Source: ZC4RG35 sp040878345 | Lineage (GTDB): Bacteria; Actinomycetota; Acidimicrobiia; Spongiisociales; ZC4RG35 | Direction: 5' to 3' | Assembly (NCBI GenBank): GCA_040878345.1 | Contig: JBBDML010000022.1 | Span: 1 to 64,000, forward strand | DNA: 64,000 bases | Notes under the pieces: model-generated | What the model was told of the DNA's origin: nothing | The model's database searches: none | What the model saw: only the letters and a program-made list of their open reading frames with translations | In this document: positions 32,082 through 43,166 of the stretch, piece after piece | Layout of the letters: the number at the start of each line of letters is the position of its first letter | Numbering within the stretch: the first letter of the stretch is position 1 | Program-made: the position numbers and the translations under genes

Positions 32082-32589
32082 GACCCTCGATCTCGACGAT
32101 CTCAACATAGCCGGCTTCCTGGTCGACCCGGGGCACCAGCTCGACCACGAGTGGGACCTCGAACACCGCGCCGGCCCGCTCGATGACCAGGCGATCCTGG
32201 GCCGGGCCGCTCTCCACCCCGATCACCACCCCACCCCCCGGCCTGACCTCGAGCCCGATCAGGTCCTTCAGCCAGTATTCGCCCTCGGTGAGCCGACGGC
32301 GGTCCTTGGCAAAGACCTCTTGATTCCTGATCGCCTCGGCGGAATCGCGGTCGGGGAGCTCGACGAAGGCGACCTGATGACCTCGGGGCCCGCGACGAAC
32401 CTCTCGCACCGTGAGCGGCCGGCCATCGACTTCGACCGCGGCCCCGACCTCGAAGTTGGCCAGGTCTGCCGGGTCGACGTAGAGCCCCAAAAAGCCATCG
32501 AGGCCATGTGGGCGACCCAGGCGGGCGACCCGGGTCAGGGCGGGATCAGTCGAGGAACTCAACCCCGGCTGTGATTCCCTCTTCCTCAC
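32056..32589 (-). CDS. rimM: 16S rRNA processing protein RimM
   Basis: 30S assembly factor that binds S19. 177 residues: ALTRVARLGRPHGLDGFLGLYVDP (N-terminal RimM domain), FVELPDRDSAEAIRNQEVFAKDRRRLTEGEYWLKDLIGLEVRP in part (linker and PRC-barrel), VPLVVELVPRVDQEAGYVEIVEIEGLI. The GTG at 32589 overlaps khpA by 44 nt; a TTG nine codons later is an alternative start, and neither has a clear Shine-Dalgarno. Confidence 0.93.
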   Translation of the reverse strand: MRKRESQPGLSSSTDPALTRVARLGRPHGLDGFLGLYVDPADLANFEVGAAVEVDGRPLTVREVRRGPRGHQVAFVELPDRDSAEAIRNQEVFAKDRRRLTEGEYWLKDLIGLEVRPGGGVVIGVESGPAQDRLVIERAGAVFEVPLVVELVPRVDQEAGYVEIVEIEGLIPPSSGS

Positions 32590-32797
32590 CGGCGGCGGCG
32601 GCGGCGGCCCGGATCGCCTTGGCTACCCGGCCCCGGCGCCCGATCACCCGGCCCATGTCGCCTTTGGCGGTACGGACCTCGGCCACCACTTCGTTGGGGC
32701 CTTGCTCTATGAGATTGACCTCTACCGCATCAGGGTCGTCGACGATGCTCCGCACCACGTAGGTGACGACCCGCTCCACGATATCCCCGGTCGCCAT
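32546..32797 (-). CDS. khpA: KH-domain RNA-binding protein (KhpA-like)
   Basis: 83 residues: ERVVTYVVRSIVDDPDAVEV, then GDMGRVIGRRGRVAKAIRAAAAAAG with the KH GxxG loop (GRRG). Small KH protein between rpsP and rimM, a conserved place; in firmicutes it pairs with KhpB/Jag and acts in cell-size control and sRNA binding. The ATG shares one base with the rpsP stop (TGATG). Confidence 0.92.
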   Translation of the reverse strand: MATGDIVERVVTYVVRSIVDDPDAVEVNLIEQGPNEVVAEVRTAKGDMGRVIGRRGRVAKAIRAAAAAAGEEEGITAGVEFLD

Positions 32798-33141
32798 CAC
32801 TCTTCCTCCGTGGCTGCGGCCATTGGCACCTCGTCGACCCTGGGGCCTGTTTGCTCCAACCCCACCACGTGGACCTGGCCGGACCGCACCTTCATGGTGT
32901 TCATCGCCCCCGAGATGTTGAGCAGCTTCTCTACGGTGTCGCTGGGCTGGGCGCCTCTGGCCAGCCACTCAGCCGCCTTCTCGTTGTCGATCTCGACGAT
33001 CGAGGGGTCGTGGAGCGGCTCATATCGCCCTATCTGCTCGATGTAGCGGCCATCACGTTGAGAGCGCCCGTCGACCACCACGACCCGGTACATGGGCTGC
33101 TTCTTCTTGCCCATCCGCATCAATCTCATCCTCACAGCCAT
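32797..33141 (-). CDS. rpsP: 30S ribosomal protein S16
   Basis: 114 residues: MAVRMRLMRMGKKKQPMYRVVVVDGRSQRDGRYIEQIGRYEP in part, then AAEWLARGAQPSDTVEKLL. The C-terminal 30 residues past the core are acidic. Start ATG at 33141 with GAGGTGA 4 nt upstream; an upstream in-frame codon reaches into ffh and is rejected. Confidence 0.97.
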   Translation of the reverse strand: MAVRMRLMRMGKKKQPMYRVVVVDGRSQRDGRYIEQIGRYEPLHDPSIVEIDNEKAAEWLARGAQPSDTVEKLLNISGAMNTMKVRSGQVHVVGLEQTGPRVDEVPMAAATEEE

Positions 33142-33145
33142 CGAT

Positions 33146-34495
<1,350 letters not shown>

Positions 34496-34502
34496 TGTGG
34501 CG

Positions 34503-34509
34503 TAGGTTA
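34503..34509. promoter_or_regulatory. Symmetric shared -10 element, ffh / VOC gene
   Basis: TAGGTTA reads as TAGGTT on the plus strand (34503-34508) and TAACCT on the minus strand (34504-34509). It lies 7 nt before the plus-strand ATG (34516) and 8 nt before the minus-strand GTG (34495). Only 20 bp separate the two genes, so both must be transcribed from overlapping, leaderless promoters if these starts are right. Confidence 0.5.
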
Positions 34510-34515
34510 TGGCCA

Positions 34516-34872
34516 ATGGCTCTGCAACTCGACACCGTCTTCGTCTGGGTGAGCGACATCGAGCGGTCGCTGCCGTGGTATGCCGAGGTGGGCATCGACC
34601 CGGGGCCGCGGTATGGTCAATGGCAGAGCATGGAGACGGCCGGGGAGACCCACTTCGCCCTGCATGAGGGTCCGAGACCGCGGGGCAGGCCGACGTCTGT
34701 CCCGTCCTTCCGGGTCGCCGACCTCGACGCCCAGATCGATCGTCTGGCCTCGCGGGGGATCCGTCCCTCGGACGGCGAGATCACCGACACCGGTGCCGCC
34801 CGATTCATCACCTTCACCGATCCCGACGGGAACGAGATCCAGCTGCTTCAGAGAGGTGACAGAGACGAATGA
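34516..34872 (+). CDS. VOC (glyoxalase/bleomycin-resistance fold) family protein
   Basis: 118 residues, a single VOC domain of two beta-alpha-beta-beta-beta units: LDTVFVWVSDIERSLPWYAEVGI and VPSFRVADLDAQIDRLASRGIRP, ending ARFITFTDPDGNEIQLLQ. A Glu in the last strand (NEIQLL) and His46 in ETHFALHEG could be metal ligands. Substrate unknown. Divergent from ffh with no spacer; its stop codon lies inside a perfect hairpin. Confidence 0.85.
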   Translation: MALQLDTVFVWVSDIERSLPWYAEVGIDPGPRYGQWQSMETAGETHFALHEGPRPRGRPTSVPSFRVADLDAQIDRLASRGIRPSDGEITDTGAARFITFTDPDGNEIQLLQRGDRDE

Positions 34873-34896
34873 AGCCCCTCCGAGGGGCTTCATTCG
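34866..34896. terminator. 14-bp perfect stem-loop, bidirectional terminator candidate
   Basis: CGAATGAAGCCCCT (34866-34879), loop CCG, AGGGGCTTCATTCG (34883-34896): a perfect 14-bp stem with a 3-nt loop between the convergent VOC and anti-sigma genes. It contains the VOC stop codon. Neither strand has a T-run, which fits the U-less hairpin terminators described in actinobacteria. Confidence 0.7.
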
Positions 34897-34913
34897 CATG
34901 TCGTTGGCAGAGG

Positions 34914-35486
34914 TCAGCCGGCGAAGGCCGCCTCGAACGAGCCGCGTAGCTCGGGGGTGCTCACTCCCGAGAACCCGCAGTAGTTGACCGTCCCGTCGTA
35001 GGCGGTGATCAGATAGGTCTCACCGACTTCGAACGGGATCCCGCCGATGAGGGTCTCCATCCCGGCCGGGGCGTTGATCACGACCTGGGAAGCGTCTCCA
35101 CCCTTGAACCAATGGTCGACGTCGAGGCCGATCGTCTCCCCGTCGGCCGATGTCACAGTGCCCTCGAAGGCAACCGGCGCCTTGGCCAGCTCCTCCTCGG
35201 AGAACTGGATGCAGCTCATCATCGGGTTGTCCACCCCGGCACTCAGGGCCAGGGGCTCTCCGCCGCCACCGCCGAGAGTCAGGGCGCCGATCACACCGGC
35301 CACCACCACGACCACGGCCGCCGCCGGGAGCCATCGGGCCCTCCGGGGAGCGGTGCTCTCTTCGACATGGGTACTCATGATGTCCTCCAATAGTTTGCGT
35401 GACGACGGCGTCGCCACCGACTCTGTGGACACGCCCTGGCGCATGGGATCGAGTCGGGCCAGCCGATCTCTCATCTCATCAGTCAT
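34914..35486 (-). CDS. Putative membrane anti-sigma factor with extracytoplasmic NTR/TIMP-like domain
   Basis: 190 residues. Cytoplasmic part about 1-50 (MTDEMRDRLARLDPMRQGVS), one membrane helix (WLPAAAVVVVVAGVIGALTL), then an outer domain: SCIQFSEEELAKAPVAFEGTVTSADG, VDHWFKGGDASQVVINAP, VGETYLITAYDGTVNYCGFSG. The CxQ..FEGTV....VxxxWKG....GETYL....CG pattern looks like NTR/TIMP-type beta-barrels. Position immediately after an ECF sigma gene (ATG 8 nt before the sigma stop) implies an anti-sigma role, but no zinc HxxxCxxC motif is present. Inference only. Confidence 0.7.
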   Translation of the reverse strand: MTDEMRDRLARLDPMRQGVSTESVATPSSRKLLEDIMSTHVEESTAPRRARWLPAAAVVVVVAGVIGALTLGGGGGEPLALSAGVDNPMMSCIQFSEEELAKAPVAFEGTVTSADGETIGLDVDHWFKGGDASQVVINAPAGMETLIGGIPFEVGETYLITAYDGTVNYCGFSGVSTPELRGSFEAAFAG

Positions 35487-36063
35487 CCTGGTGCTCCTCG
35501 GTGTGTCTGACCGACTCCTGTCCGGAAACGGCGCGATCCTGTCCGACATCTCTGGGAGCCAGGGCCGCGGCGAGCTTCTTGCGAGCCCGGCTCAACCTGA
35601 TGGTGGCGGCGTTGACGGTGAGACCGAGCACCGGGGCGAGCTCGCGTGGCTCCAGACCCTCCCACGCCCAGAGACGGAGGATCTCCTGATCGGCTGCCCG
35701 CAGCCGATCCAAGGCCTCGATCAGGTCCGGGTCGCCGTCATCGACGCCCACCTCCACCGGCGGCGGGGCCGGCTCAGCCTCCAGCCTGGTCACCAGCTGC
35801 AGATGGCGGCGGCGCCCACGACGGTGGTTGGCCATGGTCCTCCTCGCCACCCCGTAGCACCAGGGAAGCGGGTCATCGGTGGGAACCTCGTCGAGACGGC
35901 GCCAGATGACGAGAAGGGTGTCGGAGAGAACATCGGCGGCGTCCTCCGGGCCAAGGCGACGACGCAGGTATCGCTGCAGAGGGTCGAAGACCATCTCGGC
36001 CAGGGCCTCGAATCTCCGGCGCCGATCTGAGCCGGCCGGGCGCAGACGCTGCGCGCTTCTCAC
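35479..36063 (-). CDS. ECF-type RNA polymerase sigma factor
   Basis: 194 residues. Region 2: FDPLQRYLRRRLGPEDAADVLSDTLLVIWRRLDEVP, then PLPWCYGVARRTMANHRRGRRR; region 4: LIEALDRLRAADQEILRLWAWEGLEPRELAPVLGLTVNAATIRLSRARKKL in part. Typical group 4 sigma factor. Co-transcribed with the membrane protein downstream. Divergent from the moxR/cox genes with 87 bp between, so control of those genes is conceivable but untested. GTG start. Confidence 0.9.
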   Translation of the reverse strand: MRSAQRLRPAGSDRRRRFEALAEMVFDPLQRYLRRRLGPEDAADVLSDTLLVIWRRLDEVPTDDPLPWCYGVARRTMANHRRGRRRHLQLVTRLEAEPAPPPVEVGVDDGDPDLIEALDRLRAADQEILRLWAWEGLEPRELAPVLGLTVNAATIRLSRARKKLAAALAPRDVGQDRAVSGQESVRHTEEHQDD

Positions 36064-36138
36064 TGGACGATGATTGTGTCCGGCATCTGGCGAAGTCTGT
36101 CATGGCTCCGGAGATCGGCGCAGCAGTTGGCGAGCCCG

Positions 36139-36144
36139 TAACCT
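36139..36144 (+). promoter_or_regulatory. Predicted leaderless promoter -10 (TAACCT) for moxR-coxE
   Basis: TAACCT with 6 nt before the moxR GTG at 36151; no Shine-Dalgarno. The same hexamer serves ffh. Confidence 0.5.
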
Positions 36145-36150
36145 GTCCCA

Positions 36151-37029
36151 GTGACCCCATCGAGCATCGAAGAGCTCGCCGCCGGGCTCGAGCGCCACGA
36201 CTACTTCGCCGGGGAAGACCTCACCGTCGCCATCCACCTCGCCCTCCAGCTGGGGCGACCGTTGTTCCTCGAAGGCGAGGCCGGGGTGGGCAAGACCGAG
36301 GTCGCCAAGGTCCTGGCTGCCATGACCGGAGAGGAGCTGATCCGGCTCCAGTGCTATGAGGGGCTCGACATCGGCCAGGCCCTCTACGAGTGGGACTACG
36401 CCCGTCAGATGTTGGAGATAAGGCTCATCGAGGCAAGGGGAGAAGGGGACACCGCCGACGCCCGGGACATCATGAGCCGGGACTTCCTCATCGCCCGCCC
36501 CCTCCTCCGGGCGATCGAAGCCAGCACCTCGGGGCGGAGGGCTGTCCTGCTCGTCGACGAGCTCGACCGGGCGGACGAGGAGTTCGAGGCCTTCCTCCTC
36601 GAGATTCTCTCCGACTTCCAGGTCAGCATCCCCGAGATAGGGACGGTGAAGGCGGAGGCCCCCCCGATCGTCGTGGTGACCTCCAACCGGACCCGGGAGA
36701 TCCACGACGCCCTGAAGCGCAGATGCATCTACCACTGGATCGACTACCCGACACCCGACCTCGAGGCGGCGATCGTGAGGCGGAAGGTGCCGGGGATAGA
36801 GGAGACCCTGGCAGCCGCCCTGGCCCGGGCCATGGAGCGGCTTCGCTCGATGGACCTGTTCAAGCCGCCGGGAGTTGCCGAAACGCTCGACTGGGCCGAG
36901 TCGCTCGAGCTCCTCCACGACGGCCAGCTGAGCCCCTCCCTGATCGACAAGACCCTGGGCGTGATCCTCAAGTACAAGGACGACATCGAAGCAGTGCGTC
37001 AGGCCGGGGTCGAGCGCCTGGTGGGATGA
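36151..37029 (+). CDS. coxD: MoxR-family AAA+ ATPase (CoxD-like)
   Basis: 292 residues. Walker A LFLEGEAGVGKTEVAKVLAAMTG, Walker B AVLLVDELDRADEEFEAFLLEIL, sensor VVVTSNRTREIHDALKRRC. CoxD of Oligotropha is a MoxR ATPase needed to mature the [CuSMoO2] centre of CO dehydrogenase; the adjacency to a VWA/CoxE gene and coxMSL supports the same role here. GTG start. Overlaps coxE by 4 nt (ATGA). Confidence 0.88.
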   Translation: MTPSSIEELAAGLERHDYFAGEDLTVAIHLALQLGRPLFLEGEAGVGKTEVAKVLAAMTGEELIRLQCYEGLDIGQALYEWDYARQMLEIRLIEARGEGDTADARDIMSRDFLIARPLLRAIEASTSGRRAVLLVDELDRADEEFEAFLLEILSDFQVSIPEIGTVKAEAPPIVVVTSNRTREIHDALKRRCIYHWIDYPTPDLEAAIVRRKVPGIEETLAAALARAMERLRSMDLFKPPGVAETLDWAESLELLHDGQLSPSLIDKTLGVILKYKDDIEAVRQAGVERLVG

Positions 37030-38153
37030 GCCCCACATTCTTGATCGAGGACCCGGTCCGGGACATCGCCTCGTTTGCCGGGGCGCTCCGGCTTCGGGGG
37101 ATGACGGTCACCCCGGACCAGATGTCCGCCATGGCGATCTCGCTCACCATGATCGACCCCACCCGTCGCCAGCAAGTCCATTCAGCCCTCCGCAGCCTGG
37201 CCATCACCGACCCGGCGCACCGTGAGCCCTACGACGAGGAGTTCCGCCGGTTCTTCGAGGGCCTCCGGCTGCCCCGCCCCTCCCCCGAGCAGCACTCTCG
37301 TCTCGCCGATTCGAGAGCGGCCAAGCCGATCGTCCAATCGGACCCCAAGACCGCCTTTGGTGACACCAGCAGCCAGAGCGGGGCCTCGGCAGTCGAGAAC
37401 CTGGCAACTCGCGACTTCGCCGACCTGGAGGACGACCAGCTGATCGAGGCCAAGCGGTTGGTGATGAGGATGTTCTGGGAACCATCAGACTTCCGTACCC
37501 GCCGCTGGGTTCCCGACTCGACCGGCCGACGCCCCGATCTTCGCCGCACCCTCCGTCGGGGCGTCGGCCCTGAAGGCGACCTGATGCGGATCGAGATGCG
37601 TCGGCGGCGCCTCCGTAAACGCCCCCTCATCGTGATCGCCGACATCTCGGGGTCGATGGAGAAGTACGCCGAGCTCTTCCTGGTCTTTGCCCATGCCGCC
37701 CAGCAGCGGTTGGAGTCGGTGGAGGTGTTCACCTTCTCCACCCGGCTCACCCGGATCACCGACGACCTCAAGAAGCGCGACACCAAGGCGGCGTTGGCCG
37801 CGGTCACCCGGACCGTGCCCGATTGGTCGGGCGGGACCATGATCGGGGAGGCCTTCGGCGAATGGAACAAGCGATGGAGCCGGAGACTGGCACGCGGGGG
37901 CCCGGTGGCCATGGTTCTCTCCGACGGATGGGACTGTGGCAACCCGATTCTCCTCGCCGAGGAGACCGCCCGACTCGCCCGTTCGGTGCATCGATTGATC
38001 TGGCTCAACCCGCTGGCGGCGAGGCCCGACTACCAGCCGGCCACCCGAGGAATGAGGGCCGTCCTGCCCCACGTCGACCACCTCCTTCCAGCGGCCACGG
38101 TCGACGACCTCCGTGGGCTGGTGCGACTGCTCGACACCATCTCCGTCTTCTAG
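37026..38153 (+). CDS. coxE: VWA-domain protein CoxE
   Basis: 375 residues. N-terminal CoxE region (FAGALRLRGMTVTPDQMSAMA), then a von Willebrand A domain with the MIDAS motif IVIADISGSMEKYAELFLVFAH, a TxF region (FTFSTRLTRI) and MVLSDGWDCGNP. CoxE works with CoxD in cofactor maturation. ATGA overlap with the upstream ATPase. Longer in-frame reading inside moxR is a shadow. A small ACCACC/GGTGGT hairpin follows the stop. Confidence 0.88.
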   Translation: MSPTFLIEDPVRDIASFAGALRLRGMTVTPDQMSAMAISLTMIDPTRRQQVHSALRSLAITDPAHREPYDEEFRRFFEGLRLPRPSPEQHSRLADSRAAKPIVQSDPKTAFGDTSSQSGASAVENLATRDFADLEDDQLIEAKRLVMRMFWEPSDFRTRRWVPDSTGRRPDLRRTLRRGVGPEGDLMRIEMRRRRLRKRPLIVIADISGSMEKYAELFLVFAHAAQQRLESVEVFTFSTRLTRITDDLKKRDTKAALAAVTRTVPDWSGGTMIGEAFGEWNKRWSRRLARGGPVAMVLSDGWDCGNPILLAEETARLARSVHRLIWLNPLAARPDYQPATRGMRAVLPHVDHLLPAATVDDLRGLVRLLDTISVF

Positions 38154-38221
38154 CGATACCACCGACGCGTGGGGTGGTCCACGAGTAGGTTCCGGCGCAC
38201 CAAGCGAGACAGGGAGCCCTG

Positions 38222-39097
38222 ATGTATCCAGCGAGGTTCGACTATGTCGCGCCCGAAACCCTCGAGGAGGCCCTCTCCCTTCTCGCCGAGCGTGGGAGCG
38301 AGATGAGGATCCTGGCGGGGGGCCAGAGTCTGTTGCCGATGATGAAGACGAGGCTCGCCCAGCCCGACACACTGGTCGACATCAACCGGATCCCCGGTCT
38401 GGGCGGGATAACCAGGGCCAACGGGCAGATACTGGTGGGCGCACTGGCCAGGCACAATGATGTCATACGGTCCGACGCCGCCAAGGGCAACCACACGGTT
38501 GCCAGCGCAGCTCCTTGGATAGCCGACCCCATCGTCCGCAACCTCGGCACCATGGCCGGCTCCCTTGCCCACCACGACCCGGAAGGCGACTGGGCCAGCG
38601 TGGCGCTGGCCACAGGGGCCGAGCTCACCCTCACCTCCAGCACCGGGTCGAGGACGGTCCCCGCCACCGAGTTCCTGGTCGATATGTTCACCACCTCGAT
38701 CCGTCCGGATGAGATGGTCACCGAGGTCCGGATCCCGGCCCACAGCAGCAATGGCGGAGGGAACTACCAGAAGCTGGAGCGCAAGGTCGGGGACTACGCC
38801 ACCGTGGGAGTGGCCACCAGCCTCGAGTTGGGGGCCGATGGCAAGATCGCAGGTGCCGGCATCGCCCTCACCTCGGTGTACCCGCACAACCTCAAGGCCA
38901 CCGAGGCCGAGGCGGCAATGGTCGGCCAGAGCCCGAGCCCCGAGCTGTTCGCCGAGGCGGGGCGCCTCGCGGCGGAGGCCTGCGACCCCGCCGGCGACAC
39001 CCGTGGCAGCTCCGAATACAAGCGTCACGTGGTCGACGTCTTCACCCAGAGGGGGCTCGCCGAGTCTCTTGTCATCGCCCAGGGAGGCGGGTCATGA
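38222..39097 (+). CDS. coxM: Carbon monoxide dehydrogenase medium (FAD) subunit
   Basis: 291 residues. FAD-binding motifs ILAGGQSLLPMMKTRLAQPDTLVDIN and VRNLGTMAGSLAHHDPEGDW (family AGGxSLxP and TxGG-like; here TMAG), then the C-terminal CO_deh_flav_C domain (YQKLERKVGDYATVGVATSLEL). Passes electrons from CoxS to the quinone pool. GGGAG lies 6 nt before the ATG. A TAGGTT at 38186-38191 might give the trio its own promoter. First of the form I order M-S-L; overlaps coxS by 4 nt. Confidence 0.93.
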   Translation: MYPARFDYVAPETLEEALSLLAERGSEMRILAGGQSLLPMMKTRLAQPDTLVDINRIPGLGGITRANGQILVGALARHNDVIRSDAAKGNHTVASAAPWIADPIVRNLGTMAGSLAHHDPEGDWASVALATGAELTLTSSTGSRTVPATEFLVDMFTTSIRPDEMVTEVRIPAHSSNGGGNYQKLERKVGDYATVGVATSLELGADGKIAGAGIALTSVYPHNLKATEAEAAMVGQSPSPELFAEAGRLAAEACDPAGDTRGSSEYKRHVVDVFTQRGLAESLVIAQGGGS

Positions 39098-39566
39098 ACA
39101 TCACGGTCAATGTCAACGGGACCGCCCACCGCGCCGATGTCGAGCCCCGGCTCCTCCTAGTCGACTTCATCCGGGGAAACCTGGGACTCACCGGGACCCA
39201 CGTCGGGTGCGACACCACCAGCTGTGGGGTGTGCACCATCCTCGTCGACGGCACCCCCATCAAGTCGTGCACCGTTTTGGCGGTCCAGGCCAACGGGCGA
39301 TCGATCACCACCGTCGAGGGCCTCAAGCAGGGTGGCGCCCTCTCCCCGATCCAGGCGGCATTCAAGGAGCACCACGGGCTGCAATGTGGGTTCTGCACCC
39401 CGGCCATGATGCTGGTGGGCACGGCCCTGATCGCCGAGAACCCCGACCCCAGCGAGGACGAGGTGCGGTGGGCCATCTCGGGGAACCTGTGCCGGTGCAC
39501 CGGGTACATCAACATCGTCAAGTCGATCAAGGCGGCCGCAGCCACCACACGTGAGGGAGCAAACGC

Positions 39567-39570
<4 letters not shown>
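39094..39570 (+). CDS. coxS: Carbon monoxide dehydrogenase small [2Fe-2S] subunit
   Basis: 158 residues. Plant-ferredoxin-type cluster: GCDTTSCGVCTILVDGTPIKSC; second cluster in the helical domain: CGFCTPAMMLVGTALIAENP and GNLCRCTGYINIVKSI. All eight cysteines are present. Between coxM and coxL with 4-nt overlaps on both sides. Confidence 0.95.
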
Positions 39571-41933
<2,363 letters not shown>

Positions 41934-41943
41934 GTGCAAGCCC

Positions 41944-42861
41944 ATGAATAGCGAGCTGCTCGAGCTGGCAGCCGACCTGAGCCGTCGGCACCAGCCGTTC
42001 TTGACGGCAACGGTGGTGTGGGCCCGGGGCCCCTCGTCGGGCAAACGCGGCTCGACCGCGATCATCGAGCCGGACGGAAAGGTCCACGGTTGGATCGGAG
42101 GTGCCTGCGCCGAGCCTGTGGTGATCCGGGAGGCACGTGACGCCATGTCGGACGGGAAGCCGAGACTGCTGTTCATGGGGACCGAAGACGACATCGCCTC
42201 GGTGGTGAACCGGCCGGACGTGACCACGGTGCCGATATCGTGCACATCCGAAGGGGCCATGGAGGTGTTCTTGGAGCCGATTCTCCCTCAACCGCATCTC
42301 GTCGTCGTCGGTGGCTCACCTGCGGTCAAGACACTGATGACTCTCGCCGAGACGCTCGACTGGCGTGTCGACCTGATTGGTGAGGACCTCGCCTTGCCCC
42401 AAATCGGTGCCAGCTCAGCCATCGTGATCGCCACCCAGGGTCACTACGACGAGCCTGCGGTCGAGGCGGCGCTGGCAACCAATGCCGGGTACATCGGTCT
42501 GGTGGCTTCACACAAGCGGGCCGAGACCGTCCTCGGGTATCTGCGAGACCGTGGGGTGGCGGCCGATCAGCTCGATCGGGTCGTAGCACCCGCCGGGCTC
42601 GACCTCGGCCACATCGCCCACCGCGAGATAGGGGTGTCCATCGTGGCCGAGCTGGTGAAACGGCGCGCCTCCGGCGAGCTCCGGGGCTGGCCGATCCCGG
42701 CAGAGAGACCGCACGTGGCCATGGACCCTGTGTGCAACATGGAGATCGTGGTGGCCACCGCTCGCTGGATCAGCGAGCATGACGGGGAGACCTACTACTT
42801 CTGCGCCCCGGGCTGCAAGGCGGCGTTCGAAAGGTCGCCCGCCGAATTCGTCAGCGCATGA
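41944..42861 (+). CDS. XdhC/CoxF-family protein with C-terminal YHS domain
   Basis: 305 residues. XdhC_CoxI domain (FLTATVVWARGPSSGKRGSTAIIEPDGKVHGWIGGACAEPVV in part), Rossmann half with HLVVVGGSPAVKTLMTLAETLDW and GLDLGHIAHREIGVSIVAELVKRR, then a YHS/TRASH-type metal-binding tail (MDPVCNMEIVVATARW and YYFCAPGCKAAFERSP). XdhC proteins insert or sulfurate molybdenum cofactor; the YHS tail may bind Cu or another metal for the Mo-Cu site, which is inference. ATG at 41944, 10 nt after coxL. Confidence 0.87.
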   Translation: MNSELLELAADLSRRHQPFLTATVVWARGPSSGKRGSTAIIEPDGKVHGWIGGACAEPVVIREARDAMSDGKPRLLFMGTEDDIASVVNRPDVTTVPISCTSEGAMEVFLEPILPQPHLVVVGGSPAVKTLMTLAETLDWRVDLIGEDLALPQIGASSAIVIATQGHYDEPAVEAALATNAGYIGLVASHKRAETVLGYLRDRGVAADQLDRVVAPAGLDLGHIAHREIGVSIVAELVKRRASGELRGWPIPAERPHVAMDPVCNMEIVVATARWISEHDGETYYFCAPGCKAAFERSPAEFVSA

Positions 42862-43166
42862 GGAGTCAACTCGCCCTCCGAAAGAAATGGGTCGACGAGG
42901 GCAAGAGAGTGGCCGTGGCCACCGTGATCCGGGTCCATGGCAGCGCCCCGCGGCCCGAAGGATCCAAGTTCATGGTGTCCGACGCCGGTGACATGGAGGG
43001 CTCGGTCAGCGGGGGCTGCGTCGAGAACGACGTCTTCCTCCATGCCCAGGAGGTGATCGAAACCGGCAAGGCGAGGATGGTCACCTACGGGATCGCCGAC
43101 GAGGACGCATTCGAGGTCGGGATGGCCTGCGGCGGAACCATCGACGTCTTCATCGAGCCCTGGTGA
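42858..43166 (+). CDS. XdhC N-terminal half (CoxI-type), separate small protein
   Basis: 102 residues: ALRKKWVDEGKRVAVATVIRVHGSAPRPEGSKFMVSDAGDMEGSVSGGCVENDV in part, then FEVGMACGGTIDVFIEPW. This is exactly the XdhC_CoxI domain, ending where the Rossmann half would begin. ATGA overlap with the upstream gene and GTGA overlap with the next. Either a genuinely split CoxI or an old frameshift; clean overlaps favour a split. Confidence 0.85.
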   Translation: MRSQLALRKKWVDEGKRVAVATVIRVHGSAPRPEGSKFMVSDAGDMEGSVSGGCVENDVFLHAQEVIETGKARMVTYGIADEDAFEVGMACGGTIDVFIEPW

